Source: Typhlomys cinereus
Taxonomy: Eukaryota > Chordata > Mammalia > Rodentia > Platacanthomyidae
Direction: 5' to 3'
DNA: 64,000 nt
NCBI GenBank assembly: GCA_023101885.1
Contig: JALPQD010000125.1
Span: forward strand, 124,001 to 188,000
The first letter of the stretch is position 1, and every line of letters begins with the position of its first letter. The position numbers and the translations under genes are program-made. Positions 1 through 11,043 of the stretch are shown in pieces. Below the pieces are notes generated by a model that worked only from the letters and a program-made list of their open reading frames with translations, was not told the DNA's origin and searched no databases.

Positions 1-180
1 ATTTTACTTTAGTGGATCATCTTTGCTGTTGAAAAGAGTTAAAAGCAACTATGGAATCAAGACAGCAGTCCTTAAGGTCTACATTGCTCATTAAGTTCCT
101 CTTACTAAAATGGGAAAATGTCCACTAGTTTTCATTCTCCATCCTTTTGGCTGGTATGTTGAAGGAAAAAGAGAAATCAA
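1..180. other. single-copy noncoding DNA, left edge
   Basis: No gene, repeat family or regulatory motif recognised. The open frame starting at 110 runs straight into the purine tract and has a low-complexity Gly/Glu/Arg composition, so it is treated as chance. Confidence 0.5.
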
Positions 181-262
181 TGGGGGAAAGGAGGAAGGAC
201 TGGAAAGGGGAGGGGGAGGGAGAGGAGAGGGAGGGAGAGGGGAGGAAGGGAAGAACAGGAAA
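181..262. repeat. G/A-rich polypurine tract
   Basis: About 80 bases are almost entirely purine on the + strand, with repeated GGGAGG and GAGAGG units and several runs of three to five G. Such tracts can adopt triplex or G-quadruplex structures. L1 3' UTRs also contain polypurine blocks, but no A-tail or L1 sequence follows here, so it is called a simple repeat. Confidence 0.75.
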
Positions 263-279
263 GAACTGAACCTTGCTTC

Positions 280-515
280 ACTCTGCTATCTTCAGTTTGA
301 TCTGCTTTTGCCATGCTGGGTGAACATTTGTCCCCACATTTTGCTTTATGTGGCATCCAGCTCCCCGTGCTGCTTGGAGGCTAGCGCTCTCCAAATATTT
401 AGTTTTGGTGGGAGGCAATGTTCTGCCTCCCACAGGTAGCTCCAGCAGAGAGCACCTCTCTGGTCCCACTGGGTTAGCCATTTGATGATGCTCAATAAAG
501 ATTCTGGCTCTCAAG
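280..515 (+). other. possible LTR-type fragment with AATAAA signal
   Basis: The stretch ends with an AATAAA hexamer near 495, followed by a short C/T-rich stretch, which resembles the end of a retroviral LTR R region. The preceding GC-richer 200 bases differ in texture from the AT-rich flanks. No TG...CA ends or target duplication were found, so it could equally be single-copy DNA with a chance polyadenylation signal. Confidence 0.2.
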
Positions 516-2567
516 CTAGCGATATGTCAGTAGTTATGACAACAGCATCCCACAGGGGCATAGACAATGACACTATCCAACTGTCATTCAACTAATAATG
601 GTACCATTTAACAATTGGATGATTTGGTATGACAGCCCTTTCAGACCTGACTTCAATTGTGTATAGCAAGGAAAAGTCATCATCCTCAAGCCATGTGGTA
701 GAATTGTATGGGAATCCAAATTCTGAGTATGTGTGATTTGTAAACTTCAAAATAGCATAGATATAGTCACAGAAACTGAAGCTTGCACATTTTACCCTTC
801 TCACGGAAAAAAAAATTCAAGAGTATTTAAGAACCTTCTTGACTTTCCTGTGTGACTTTTGAAATTAATATCCAGTTTTCTGAGTGTTCACATCATTTTT
901 ATCTTTTACTACACTGGTCATCTCATTAGTTATCAGGCAGACTCCCCAAAGGGATAAAGCATTAAATGAAATGCTACACTCACAACAGCAAAAACTAATG
1001 GCTTTCTACTCACAGGGAAAACAAACGAAACAAAATTTTCCATTTGCTTTCTAACAGCTGTTGCTTTTTAAAGAAACCAAATATTTTTGGAAAGGGCCAC
1101 AAACACCCTGGATCCAAAGCTTTTATAAGCTCTGCAAATGTAACTCGCAGTCCACAGTCCGCTTGCCAGCCTTAATCTCGCACTTCCACTAAACACACCA
1201 CAACTGCATCATAAAACAGAAAAGGGAAGGATTTATAAACAAATAAAGCAGTTAATTGGGGCAATAAAATAGCAGTTCCCTCCTGAATGTGGGATCGCTA
1301 GATCTCAACCTGCAGAATCCTAAAACTTGTATTTCAGAGGTCTAAGTGATTGCAAGAGGTAAACACAGATCAAAGATTTCAGGATTGCTGCTGGGTCTAG
1401 AGTGCTTATCTTCGCATCCATACCTATAGCCCTTCTGGCCTTCTGCCTTGCAGAAGTTATAAATCATTCTCAGGGGCCAGACCAGCTTCCTGCCAGTATT
1501 CTCCTACCTTCAGCCCCATGTCCAGAGTTCTGGTAGAAGATGGGAAGGATGCCAGGCGTCAGTGCTCAGCTTGCATGGAGAGATGGAGACCTTCATTCCC
1601 ACATGCTTCTCTGTCTGGGATACGGGCACTACGGAAACCTAACTGTGCTGATCCTCTCAAGTCATGGAGAGTAGAACAGGGTGCAGAGCCCCCAGAATGA
1701 GCCCTGCCATTACTTCTTTCTTTGAGCACCCCCAAAACTGGGCCATTCATCTGACTTTTATGCACGTATTTATGCATTTGTGATATATCTCTATATCCTA
1801 TCACATAGTAGAAATCTACAAATATTCACACCACACCCTTCTGAGATTGCAATACAACTTTAATATCTACATCATATAATCAAGTTACCAAAAAAAAAAA
1901 TCACCAAATACCTCATTATGTTCTAAATAAGTCTACAATTTTATGTTGTGTTTCATTCAGAGTTATTCTTGGTGACATGACACCTATAAGTTGTAGGTTA
2001 GACATGCCTGATTTATGCCATCGAAACTGCAGATGGGTATCATAATGAAGGTATCATAAGTGGCATTATACTGATAATGACTTTCACAGTACTGCTTTGG
2101 TTCAAGAGAAAGAAAGAGAAAAGAAGACTTACAGTATTGCCCTAGTACTGAGTCCTGCCTCATTTTTGTAAGGAGGGGCACAGTCAGGGTAGATTTCTAG
2201 GCAACCAGGCCTACTGTGACCATGGGCTGCAGAAGAGAGCATGGGCCGTGCATGGGGTGCACTCATGACCTTTGTGTTAACTTCCAGATCTGTGTTTTCT
2301 CCCACCTCCGCAAATGTTTACAGTCCATTCATGTAATCAATTGCTCTCACACGATCTAGCAGGAAATACTGCCTCTTCACAGAGGTCTGGCTTTCAGTAT
2401 GTTTTGTTTAAGCTCTCCAGAGATAGATGGGCCATCTAGCTTGGTTTAATAGCTCTCATAATGCACGACTAGCATTGCACCCAAAAGATGATCAGTGAAT
2501 GACTTCTACTGCTTAGGAGCAATTATTTTCCAAATGTGAAAGAAAATGAGTTTAGTACATGAGATCT
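516..2567. other. single-copy noncoding DNA
   Basis: Nothing identifiable as a gene. There is a short A run near 1890. The part at about 1080-1310 mixes TTAATT-type homeodomain cores, a TTTATAAAC motif and isolated CpGs and may be a conserved noncoding element, but that is only an impression. The open frames here (about 592-804 minus, 1518-1700 plus, 1984-2181 minus) lack family features. Confidence 0.5.
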
Positions 2568-2683
2568 TTGTAAACCATTTCCTGGGTTCAAAGTCAACTT
2601 AAGGAGGAAAATTCCTGGTCATCGAATTTTGTGCGAAGCCTGGGTAGATGCAAGATTTTGCTTGCAGTCCTTAGATGGAGCAG
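2568..2683. repeat. unnamed dispersed repeat, copy A
   Basis: This ~116-bp stretch aligns with 5783-5902 in the same orientation. Over the first 70 bases I count about 10 differences, mostly transitions, and the two share TTTGCTTGCAGTC near the right end. A GGTTCAAAGTC stretch differs at one base from a pol III B box, so an old tRNA-derived retroposon is possible. I do not recognise the family. Confidence 0.6.
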
Positions 2684-3349
2684 GCCCAAGCACTTTGATG
2701 CTCAGAAAATATCAACTAGAGCATCAACCATTAGAATTTTGACTCAACACAAGCTCTGAAAGGAAAACCACGGCCAGTGTCAGGGAGAGTTTAATTTCTT
2801 CTCCAGGTTAGCATCTTAAATACTATTCAAGTGTTTTCAGGCTACGTAGGCAGCATTATCAGCTAACTTGTCTCCAAGTGGACTAGATTTGCTCGAACCT
2901 CAGTAAATATTTTATTTTTGCAGGCATATGTGGCCAGAGATTGAACCCATGTGTCTCATTTACTTCCACATTGACTTTGAAAACATCTTGAGGTTATACT
3001 CAGAAAGCATCCATAACACTTAAGCAATCATGAGACCTCTTGCTTCTAAAGGCTTCTCACCTGATGAGCGGCAGGATCTCCTTCTTGTCGCTAAGTCTTG
3101 CCATATAGACCCAGTCTCCTCTTTCACAGTTCTATTGAAGCACCTGGCAGCCGGGGTATTGCTCTTTCGTCAGCTCACCTGGTGCTCTAGTAAAATATCC
3201 AGGAGGCTCTCACATCTGGTAGGTAATAAAATGCAGAGCAGAAAGAAGAGGCCTGGCTGTCAAAGTGCTCGAGCTACTAGACACAGCCAGTGGGCATGAC
3301 TTCAGCCAGAGCTAATGACAGGGTTTTACTGGGGCCAAGTTTAAAAATC
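2684..3349. other. single-copy noncoding DNA
   Basis: No gene or repeat recognised. An 89-codon open frame at 3030-3299 has no family features and no splice context that would support it as an exon. Confidence 0.5.
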
Positions 3350-3356
3350 TCTTCTC

Positions 3357-3401
<45 letters not shown>
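3350..3401. repeat. (TC)n microsatellite
   Basis: An almost pure TC dinucleotide run of about 45 bases, preceded by an imperfect TC-rich lead. The purity suggests active length variation. Confidence 0.95.
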
Positions 3402-3405
<4 letters not shown>

Positions 3406-4433
3406 ATTCAGCTAATTCTGTGGCTCCCATGCTACATCCATAGCACTATCAAACAGACTCACAACCCGGACAAAAAAACAAGCTGCTTAACATGACAGGA
3501 TCAAACACAATAACACTTATCTCATAGTCCCATTCCCCCAGAGTGGTGACACTGGATAGTGGGTCTCCTTTCCAGTCCACCTCTTCTTCGTCTCCCAAAT
3601 CAGAATAAATGTTAGATCTCTTTGCAAGGAGAGACAGCTATGCCCACCACACAGGACATGCTCTGACTGTCAACCATGATGGATGAGATTCTGTACATTT
3701 AATAAATATAAATGTCATAATCCAACCATCAAATTTAATAAACAAAAATACCACAAACCATCTTTCCTCTCTGCTCCATGTGCTCCTTTAAAGTTGATAA
3801 CATTAGAACACATTTTGCCCAAGCTATAACCTCACCAGCTGCCTGGCTCAACTTCTGAAGACTTGGTATGGACTAGAAAGCAAAGCAAATGATTTCACAC
3901 TGAGAAAAAAAAAAGGTGATGGGGGTTCTGACTGTTTTTTTCTCTCTCTTTCTCTCTCCTCCTTTTTCCTTCTGACCCATTTGTTAACTCCAGAACCAGA
4001 TGTAACAATCTGAGCATAAGTTCAACCCTCAGAAATTATTAGGAAGGCAGGTCATGGGGAACATTTTTGTGCATGAGCTTTGCGAACTAAAAAGCATGCT
4101 TCCCCAGCAGGCCGAGTGGCACATTCCAAGGCTTTGATTTGGAAGTATGTGCGATGAGATGCAGAAACCAACTGATTACATTTTCTTTTGATGACAAATT
4201 AATAGTAATCAGAACCACAACAATAAACACATACCAAAAAATAACTTCATCCCCAAGGGTACAGAAGGCAGATTGAAAGCTGAACTTGGAAGAGATCTTC
4301 TGTGTGAAAAACTACGAAAACTCAGTAGTTAAGAAAACACTGTAGAGGGGAAACTGAGTCCAAAGAACCTTAGAGCAGTCTCATGTGCAGAGCCAGCAAA
4401 AGATTTGCTAGACCTAGTGTTTTCTAATGTAAG
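3402..4433. other. single-copy noncoding DNA with a pyrimidine tract
   Basis: No gene recognised. A pyrimidine-rich stretch lies at about 3930-3972, and A-rich stretches lie near 3905 and 4240. The rest looks like ordinary noncoding sequence. Confidence 0.5.
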
Positions 4434-4458
4434 ATTATTTTATTTATTTATTTATTTA

Positions 4459-4511
<53 letters not shown>

Positions 4512-4749
4512 TATCAGAGAGTACTTCGTGTCCCTGTGGGGGACCAAAGACGACTTTGGGGATCATTCTGGATTGCTTCTACCTCCTTTTTGCTTTGTTC
4601 TGGGATTTCCCAGGTTCCACCCACCAGGACCAGAAGTGCAGGCCACAGCCATTTCTACCTGGCATTTTTATGTGGGACCTGGGATCTGAACTTAAGACCT
4701 TCTGCTTTGTGAGGCAGAGTCTTAACCCCTAAGCCACCTTTCCAGCCCC
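4434..4749 (-). mobile_element. B2-superfamily SINE, older subfamily, antisense
   Basis: Read on the minus strand it starts GGGGCTGGAAAGG and continues with a tRNA-like A-box region. A diverged B-box region follows, then the body with the CAATCCAGAATGATCC-like segment and the GGTCCCCCACAGGG segment of the older subfamily. It ends in a long CA tract (GT on the + strand, about 4464-4508) and a TAAA-type tail. The flanks share an imperfect CCTARTGTTTT. Three overlapping open frames here only read the GT tract as Cys-Val. Confidence 0.85.
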
Positions 4750-5782
4750 GAGCCTAATGTTTTTACACCCCATTTGTTCCACACATTTAGTGAACAAATA
4801 TTTCTACAGGTTAAAGTCATTGAGTCCTTTAAAAAACACACATAAAAAGATATAATTAAACCCTTCTCAGTGGCTGAAATATCAAGACTATATGACATAC
4901 TCAAGTGTATAGACCCAGAATATATTAGAACTAGAATTTGAGTCTAGATCTAATGTTCTCTAGAAGTTGCTCTTTCTTATCTGGGTTGCCCCAAGTTGTT
5001 TTTTTTATTTGGGGGGGCAAATCTTTCCTTACACTCCAGTCACATAGTTTGACCCCTGTTCCTAGTCCTAGGATTCATGTTCATGGCATCCAAGCCCATG
5101 TCCATAACTACTGTGGCATGGCGTGGCAGATGGTTGGTGGCTAGGGTCTTTATAGATTATAAAGGGGATATTGCTTCATGCCTAAAAATTCCCAGCATGC
5201 TCAAACAAAACTGGAGGAAACTGTAGATGCCAGAAACTTCCTGTTGCTTGCTGCTGCTCCTTCCCACTGCATATGACCCATCACCTGACCACTTCCCAGT
5301 ATAATGTAAATTATCTCCTAGGGTAACCAACTCACAGGCTTCATTTCTCCCAGAGCATACTTCAACCTCATGCTTTTCACAGGATGCTTCCTAATGATGC
5401 CAGACAAGCTGAGACTGTCCCTGATTCAAAAACCATTTTGTTCCTATCTGCCTCTTAGTGTCTGGAATGGCTCCCACGGTTCTGATCCCAGGACTCACCT
5501 CAAAAGACTAGCAGAAAAACATGTACCCAGTGACAGAATCAAGCCAGCAGGATAAGGGTGAGGAGGTGGTGGTGGGAGCAAAGGAGTCTGTGCAGACCTA
5601 CTAGTCTAGGAAAACTTTGCTTCGAGCCTTTCGACACCTAAAATCCAGATACCCCAGTATTGGGCCACAAGAGAAGCAAGAGGCTGGGCATGGGCATATT
5701 TTTTCTTCATCATCAAAGTTTCTCTACTTTGCCTTTGATCCACAATGGAAAAAGATAATAGTCGTTTTTTGTTTGTTTTGTT
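4750..5782. other. single-copy noncoding DNA
   Basis: No gene or repeat recognised. A G run near 5010 and a T-rich stretch at about 5765-5783, immediately left of the unnamed repeat copy B, are the only low-complexity parts. Confidence 0.5.
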
Positions 5783-5902
5783 TTGTAAACTGTTTCCCGG
5801 GTTCAAATTCAACCTAAGGAAGAAAATTCCTAGTCATCAGATTTTGTGTGAAGCCTTATGTTAACGCGTGACTTTGCTTGCAGTCTTTCTTAGACGGATC
5901 AG
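5783..5902. repeat. unnamed dispersed repeat, copy B
   Basis: Second copy of the element seen at 2568-2683. Read on the minus strand, this copy ends next to an A-rich run (T-rich at 5765-5782 on the + strand), as a retroposon tail would; copy A lacks that tail. The GGTTCAAATTC stretch is one base off a pol III B box. Family not recognised. Confidence 0.6.
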
Positions 5903-5929
5903 GTACAATAAAATTACTCCTGGAATTTA

Positions 5930-6205
5930 ATTGTGCAACTAAAAACCTGGAATATCATATTGCTGTTGAAAAAGCTGTATTTGGAGCTGGGTAGGATCTC
6001 TGATTACAAAGGGGGCCTTTGTAGTTCTGATTATATCGCAAGGCGTTTTTCCAGTGCCAACACAACCGTTATCCATTTCTCTTCTGATGGAATTCAGACA
6101 ACAACTGTTAAAAGCAGTGCTGGGAACTATTGCAACTCCCCAGAGAGGCCAGCAGGGGCTTGCAACATTCTGCAAGATATATGCTGCAAGCTAAGAGTCT
6201 AATTT
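5930..6205. promoter_or_regulatory. candidate conserved noncoding element with paired CTTTGT sites
   Basis: A single-copy stretch with an inverted repeat at 6005-6023: arms TACAAAGG and CCTTTGTA around a GGG spacer. ACAAAG/CTTTGT is the core recognised by SOX and TCF/LEF HMG proteins. CpGs are retained in the TATCGCAAGGCG segment. Regulatory function is inferred from texture only; open frames on both strands here are judged chance. Confidence 0.3.
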
Positions 6206-6620
6206 GTACAAAGGCCATGGTCAATGTATGGTCGGGAGATTAGTACAGTTTTCACACTATGGTCTCATATGCTGAAGGTCAAAATTCACAGCTATGAATC
6301 TCTTTTCTGCAGTTTTCCATGACTTAAAAAAAGGTGAGAGTGGGGGGATCATAGCACAAATTTTCTACCCCAAGATGCCTTGGAAACAAATGTTAGTGGC
6401 AGTAGGTGAGAAGTGAAACAGTAAAGAGAAAAGAGATACAGCACATGCCTTCTATCTAGATTTGTCCCTCCTTACTTACCGTAGCTGTCAAAAAGGAAAG
6501 ATACAAGGAAAGACTACAGCCTCCCAGCCACATTCTTAACAGCACCCCAGCTCAGAAAAACCCAGCATCTGTTGTCCACTGTCCTTTTAAGTTCAAAATA
6601 CTACATAATGAACTGAGTAT
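6206..6620. other. single-copy noncoding DNA
   Basis: No gene or repeat recognised; a run of A followed by a G-rich stretch lies at about 6325-6348. Confidence 0.5.
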
Positions 6621-6742
6621 TCTGCCTCCTTTAGTTAAACCTTGAAACACCTATGCCATTAGAGTGCGTTCTTTGGATGCAAGAATCCAGAAAGGTTATG
6701 TGTGTTGTCCAAAGACACACAGCAGGTATCAAGAAATGAATC
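6621..6742 (+). repeat. MIR-like ancient SINE fragment
   Basis: The order of a gentle A/G-rich segment, then AGAAAGGTTATGTG, TTGTCCAAAGACACACAGCAGG and AAATGAATCCAG follows the core and 3' half of mammalian MIR. Diverged, so assignment is moderate. Confidence 0.45.
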
Positions 6743-7180
6743 CAGCCCCCCCCCCGGCTTCTTTCTAAGTTCACATGGGTTAACAATAGCTGAGTAAGAG
6801 CAGATTTATTTTGAAAATGCTTGCTAGTCATTTTTCCATCACTAGAGATCACCTGGTAGTTTGTCTCATAAATATTGTATCATTATGATTCCTAATACTT
6901 CTGTCAGAGTTCTTAACTTTTAAGATAATATGCAACTTAGAAACGCTTTGCCAGACATTAGGCCGTAATGTACAAAATAAGTGACTCACAAATGGGCCAT
7001 CACTATCTGAAGCATGTCTGGCAAACAAGTAACTGATGCTGAACAGCGTGGCAATCAAAGCTTAAGTGCTGTCTTCATGAAAGGAAATGAAATCAAAGGA
7101 GCACTACTTTCTGGTTCTGGGTCTCACAGAGATCTGCCAGGGAAACTGCCACCCTCTTAGTTAAAGATGTCTCCTCAAGA

Positions 7181-7252
7181 CCAGGATGTACCTGGGACAG
7201 AGTGCTGACCTTGCACCCTAGAGACATGGGATTAGGTCCCAGCACTGCAAGA
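7181..7252 (+). repeat. ID-like tRNA-derived SINE fragment, diverged
   Basis: Contains ACAGAGTGCTGACCTTGCA followed by a GGGATTAGGTCCCAGCACTGCA segment, the layout of the rodent ID element. The A box is eroded and no A-tail remains. Confidence 0.4.
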
Positions 7253-8488
7253 AACAGCACAAAGACTAGCTTCTTGAAACAACAAACCCAGGAAGGACCC
7301 ATAAGAGACAAAAGTACTACATAGGCATTTTCCACCAACACCTAGAATTACTAAGTTAATTTCTTTGATTCCCACAACAAAAGCTACTCGCAAAGAACTC
7401 AGGCCATTCCTTGGGAGGAGAGACCCAGAAACTCTTGAAGAATAGTACCACTGGATTACAATTGAGAACATTTTTTACACAGAAAAAAAAGAAAAAGATT
7501 GAAATGAATTCTTAAGGCAGACCTTGAAGAGAGTAAAGATCACCTTCTACAAATGCAAACCATGTAAAAACACAAAGAAAAGGAGAAGAGGATTTGCTTG
7601 GATCATGGTAAGAAATTGAGAATTTTGTGTATTTTAATTTTGCTTTAAAATTGACTTATCTTAATCCTCTGCACCATTCTCCCAAAGACAGGAGGTGGCT
7701 TACAAACGTACAAGAATATGTTCTTAAAAATTGTGAGAATCCCAAAATGGAGTTTATAAACTATTAATTCCAAGAGTGATTTGAACAGAAAGGAATGCAA
7801 ACCATATAATAACATAGAATGTCTCCTCATGGCCAAAATAAAAAGGGAAATAACAGTAATTTATAAGATTCATCATGTCAACAAGGCAAAAGCAAACCAA
7901 ATGTTCAGGAGAACCACACTTCCCCAAACAGACCTGTAAGCATTTTTCCCACAGTGTCTCAAGGGAAGGATTCAGGCTGGGGCCCAAGAGCATCCCTATT
8001 ATAGAGTCAGCAGGTAAATACATCTCCCAGTGTCGGCACGGGAAGGTCCCACTTAGGAGCATGGTTCTAAGTAACATGTTCACTCTGATGATGGGAGCTT
8101 AACCATGGCTATGCATTACATTCCTAATGGGGAAATTGTAAAATATTCTGATCCAGACCATATCCAGAATCTCCAGGGATGAACCCTGGGAGTCAATATT
8201 GTTTCTTGAAACAATATTTTCCCAAGTTGCTCCAGTTGGCAGGTGGGATAGAAAGCTATTGTGATCAATGTCTTTCTCCTACAGGTACCTGTCTGACCAT
8301 CTTCAAATTAGATCATACCCTTTCCTTTCCCAGCCCTTTTCAGAAGCTCCTGGCACCTTACAAATTTCAGTGCAGTATAGCATGGCCTTTCTCCTGCGTT
8401 TGAAGAGGATGATTTAGGGTAAAACCTTTTCCCCTGAAGACTCCGAACTCTGTGATTTGGCCCTAACCTGTCAAACTTAGTATATCAA
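7253..8488. other. single-copy noncoding DNA
   Basis: No recognised gene or repeat. Two frames of 109 and 75 codons on opposite strands overlap at about 7754-8102 and have no family features. Confidence 0.5.
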
Positions 8489-8613
8489 CTTTGAACTCTA
8501 CAAGCAGAACTGTGATCTTGAACTCAGCTATATAGCCAAGTATGACTGTGAACTCCTGATCTTATTGCCTCCATCACCACTGGAATTCAGGTGTGTGCCA
8601 CTGTGCCAAGTCA
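8489..8613 (-). repeat. B1 SINE, diverged, antisense
   Basis: The antisense B1 pattern is visible: CTTGAACTCAGC, a TATATAGCCAAG segment, GTGAACTCCTGATCTT, TTGCCTCC, then AATTCAGGTGTGTGCCACTG near the element's 5' end. Old and truncated. Confidence 0.6.
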
Positions 8614-9128
8614 TTTTTTTAATTGAAAAGTTACAGAGGCGCTAAATTAAGATTGCCCAGCCCGACATTACAGGAGGTAGCAGGGTCCCGTCTGCTGCAG
8701 AGATTCCCTTGCATAGGAAACAGGATGTGGATAACCTCAGCCAAGAGATTCATGAAGGAGAGAACCATGACCTGAGAGTAGGCAGAGTGCCCACGACAAA
8801 TGCGGGGTGGTAAAGAGGTGGGGGAGTCTCTGATTGCTGGGCCTACCCTAAGTAGCACTTCACCTAGTAGAAGACTCACTATAGACTCAGGTCACCACAG
8901 TAAGGATGAAAGCAAGTACCAAGCATTCCAAGCCTTCCTAGTGCCAGCTGCATGCTAGGGTGCTTACGGATTCATTGGTAGGAAAGCGAACTCCCCAAAT
9001 GACTGACGGTGGACTCATGATCTTGTTTTGATAAGTGGAAAACTAGAATTAATATTTGTAAAAGGCAAAACCAAAGAAGTTTGATAGTTGTGGGTTTCCA
9101 TAGCTGAGTACTAGCCAATTCATCTTTT
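8614..9128. other. single-copy noncoding DNA
   Basis: No gene, repeat or motif recognised. Confidence 0.5.
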
Positions 9129-9298
9129 GGGGACCAGTGAGAAGTTCAGCACTAAGGTAGCTGATCATCAACCTGGTTAACTGAATTCAATCCTCAGAAG
9201 TCCACATGGTGGAAGGAGAGAGCTGACTTCTGAAAGAAAGTTGTCCTCTGACCTCCATCTTGGACCATGGCATATGTATGGGTACACATGTGCACTTT
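9129..9298 (+). mobile_element. RSINE1/B4-like SINE
   Basis: Starts GGGGACCAGTGAGAAG and carries AACTGAATTCAATCCTCAGAAG, CACATGGTGGAAGGAGAGAG and GTTGTCCTCTGACCTCCA, the conserved blocks of the rodent RSINE1/B4 family. The 3' end runs directly into a TATC tract. Confidence 0.75.
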
Positions 9299-9358
9299 TT
9301 ATATCTATCTGTCTACCTATCTATCTATGTATTTTATCTATCAATCTATCTATCGAAT
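9299..9358. repeat. (TATC)n microsatellite at a SINE 3' end
   Basis: Imperfect TATC/TGTC tetranucleotides directly downstream of the SINE, so the tract probably expanded from the SINE tail. Confidence 0.85.
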
Positions 9359-10369
9359 AAAACTGCCTCTTTTGGAGTCAGTTTGGTGTTAAATGCAGTA
9401 GTGTTCCTTCTGTAGTATGATCCTTGGGAATAATCCATTAGTTGGGAAAACTTGGAAGAAAAGGTTCCTGTCTGGCTTGGGATCAATTAAGAAGAAGAGT
9501 TGAAGAAGCCAAATGCCCCTTCTGATGAAGCTGTAGAAACAGAGAATTGCGGAGCAAGAGGAACTTTGACAATCTCTGGGTCTACTATCCTGGAATACTC
9601 AATCCCATCCATCCCATCCTCAGTATGCCCCCTTAACTGCATCACTTGGACTTGGCTCCTTAGCAGTGTTGTAGGATTCGGGGGGAAGAAGGAGAGAATA
9701 ATATGGCTAGTGGGAAATGAAAGTATGGGCTCAGTTCTGGAGACATTTAACAGAGAAGTAAGGCAAAGACAATGTCAAATCTGCATGTGGTCCTCTCCAA
9801 AGGATCTTTTTGCAGGGAAGGTCTCTGTGGGGAAGGAATGGGTAAGTAGGAAAAGACTTGGGCTATTTTACAACTTTTCATGGGCTTAAGGCCTGGGGAG
9901 GACTTCAGGCTGTAACAGGAAAACAAAAAGTGGTGAAAAAATGTGTAAGCGATGGTCTATTCATAATTTGAATTCTGTCTTCTACTCTGTTATGTAATTG
10001 TATTTTCCCCAGGAATGCTATGACATTTCATTTGCAATTTTAGAGCCACTCAGAAAGCACTCAGTCCTTCCACCACCTTCCAGCCCTAAACATTCCCAAA
10101 ACCAGCCGCAGTGCTCTCTGCCAGCAAGGCATGGAGACCATTGGGGAATTCGAAAATTTTATGGTCTGAAAAAATGGGCCTTAGCACTTTAACTTTTATT
10201 CTCTCAAAGAGCTTATAAATCCTTCTTCATTTAGCAGTTTTCAAGAAAGTGACAGCTTTTGTTAGTCAGGCTAGAGTGAGATTAGAAATAAAAATTTTAA
10301 CCATTAATCCTCACTGATTAAAGTGAAACCAGAAATCAAATTGTTACCAACTGTGTGCTAATTTCAGCT
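9359..10369. other. single-copy noncoding DNA
   Basis: No gene recognised. A 129-codon open frame at 9500-9889 is the longest in the area. It shows no domain, repeat or membrane pattern and has no supporting splice context, so I leave it uncalled. Confidence 0.45.
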
Positions 10370-10820
10370 TAAGTCTTTGGCAAGAGGCGTTGGAAATTTT
10401 CAGCTCAATGCGTTAATTCACAATGTCTCACGCCCAATGCAGAAAAGTCAAGGTCTCCTTCTCTCCTGGGCCCAGGGTGTGAACAATGCCTATGTTGAAA
10501 TCAGTCCAATAAAATACAAAAATGAAATCTTTAGCTATGTTGTTCCTCAGCTGTCACTTTCCACCCCACCCCCATTGGCCACCAATCTGCCCCCTCCGCC
10601 AGCAGTCATGGAAAAAGTGTTTCCCCAGAGACCCAAGAAACCCAGCTGCAGGGCTGCTGGCTTCTCACATCTGCATCGGCTGCATTGGCAGCATCAAAGC
10701 AGGTGTTGCCTGCACAAGTGGTTTCTATGACACAGCGCAGGGCGGTGAGGGAAGCCTTCATGCCAACAAACCACATCAATTCATCAATCAAAGTGAATTC
10801 ACGCACTAATTAAACTAGTG
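10370..10820. promoter_or_regulatory. candidate conserved noncoding element
   Basis: A single-copy island with retained CpGs. At 10772-10816 it holds a dense run of sites: ATCAATCAAAG (TCF/LEF-like), the 10-bp palindrome GTGAATTCAC at 10793-10802, and an ACTAATTAAAC homeodomain core. A polypyrimidine and CCACC-rich part lies at 10560-10600. A 117-codon frame overlaps but looks like chance. Function is inferred from texture. Confidence 0.3.
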
Positions 10821-10984
10821 AAAAAATTTTTAAATGGGCATTTGTGTTACAGACAGAGAGAATAGAATGGGGAGGGAAACGGGGAGGTAAAATTGTAGGG
10901 CAATGAAAATTTGACAGGCACATCACTGAGTGGCAAAGGCAGGAAAGACATGACCAGCATTTATAGCAACTGCTTCTTCACCTT

Positions 10985-11032
<48 letters not shown>

Positions 11033-11043
11033 ACACTCACACT
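10985..11043. repeat. (CA)n microsatellite
   Basis: About 45 bases of pure CA followed by interrupted CATA/CACT units. No SINE body is visible to the left, so it appears to be a free-standing tract. Confidence 0.95.

Noticed and set aside
4405..4732. Three overlapping frames with long Cys-Val runs
   Set aside because: They are the GT strand of a SINE CA tract plus SINE body read in three frames.
9500..9889. 129-codon open frame
   Set aside because: No recognisable domain, no upstream start context or splice signals, and composition like the surrounding noncoding DNA.
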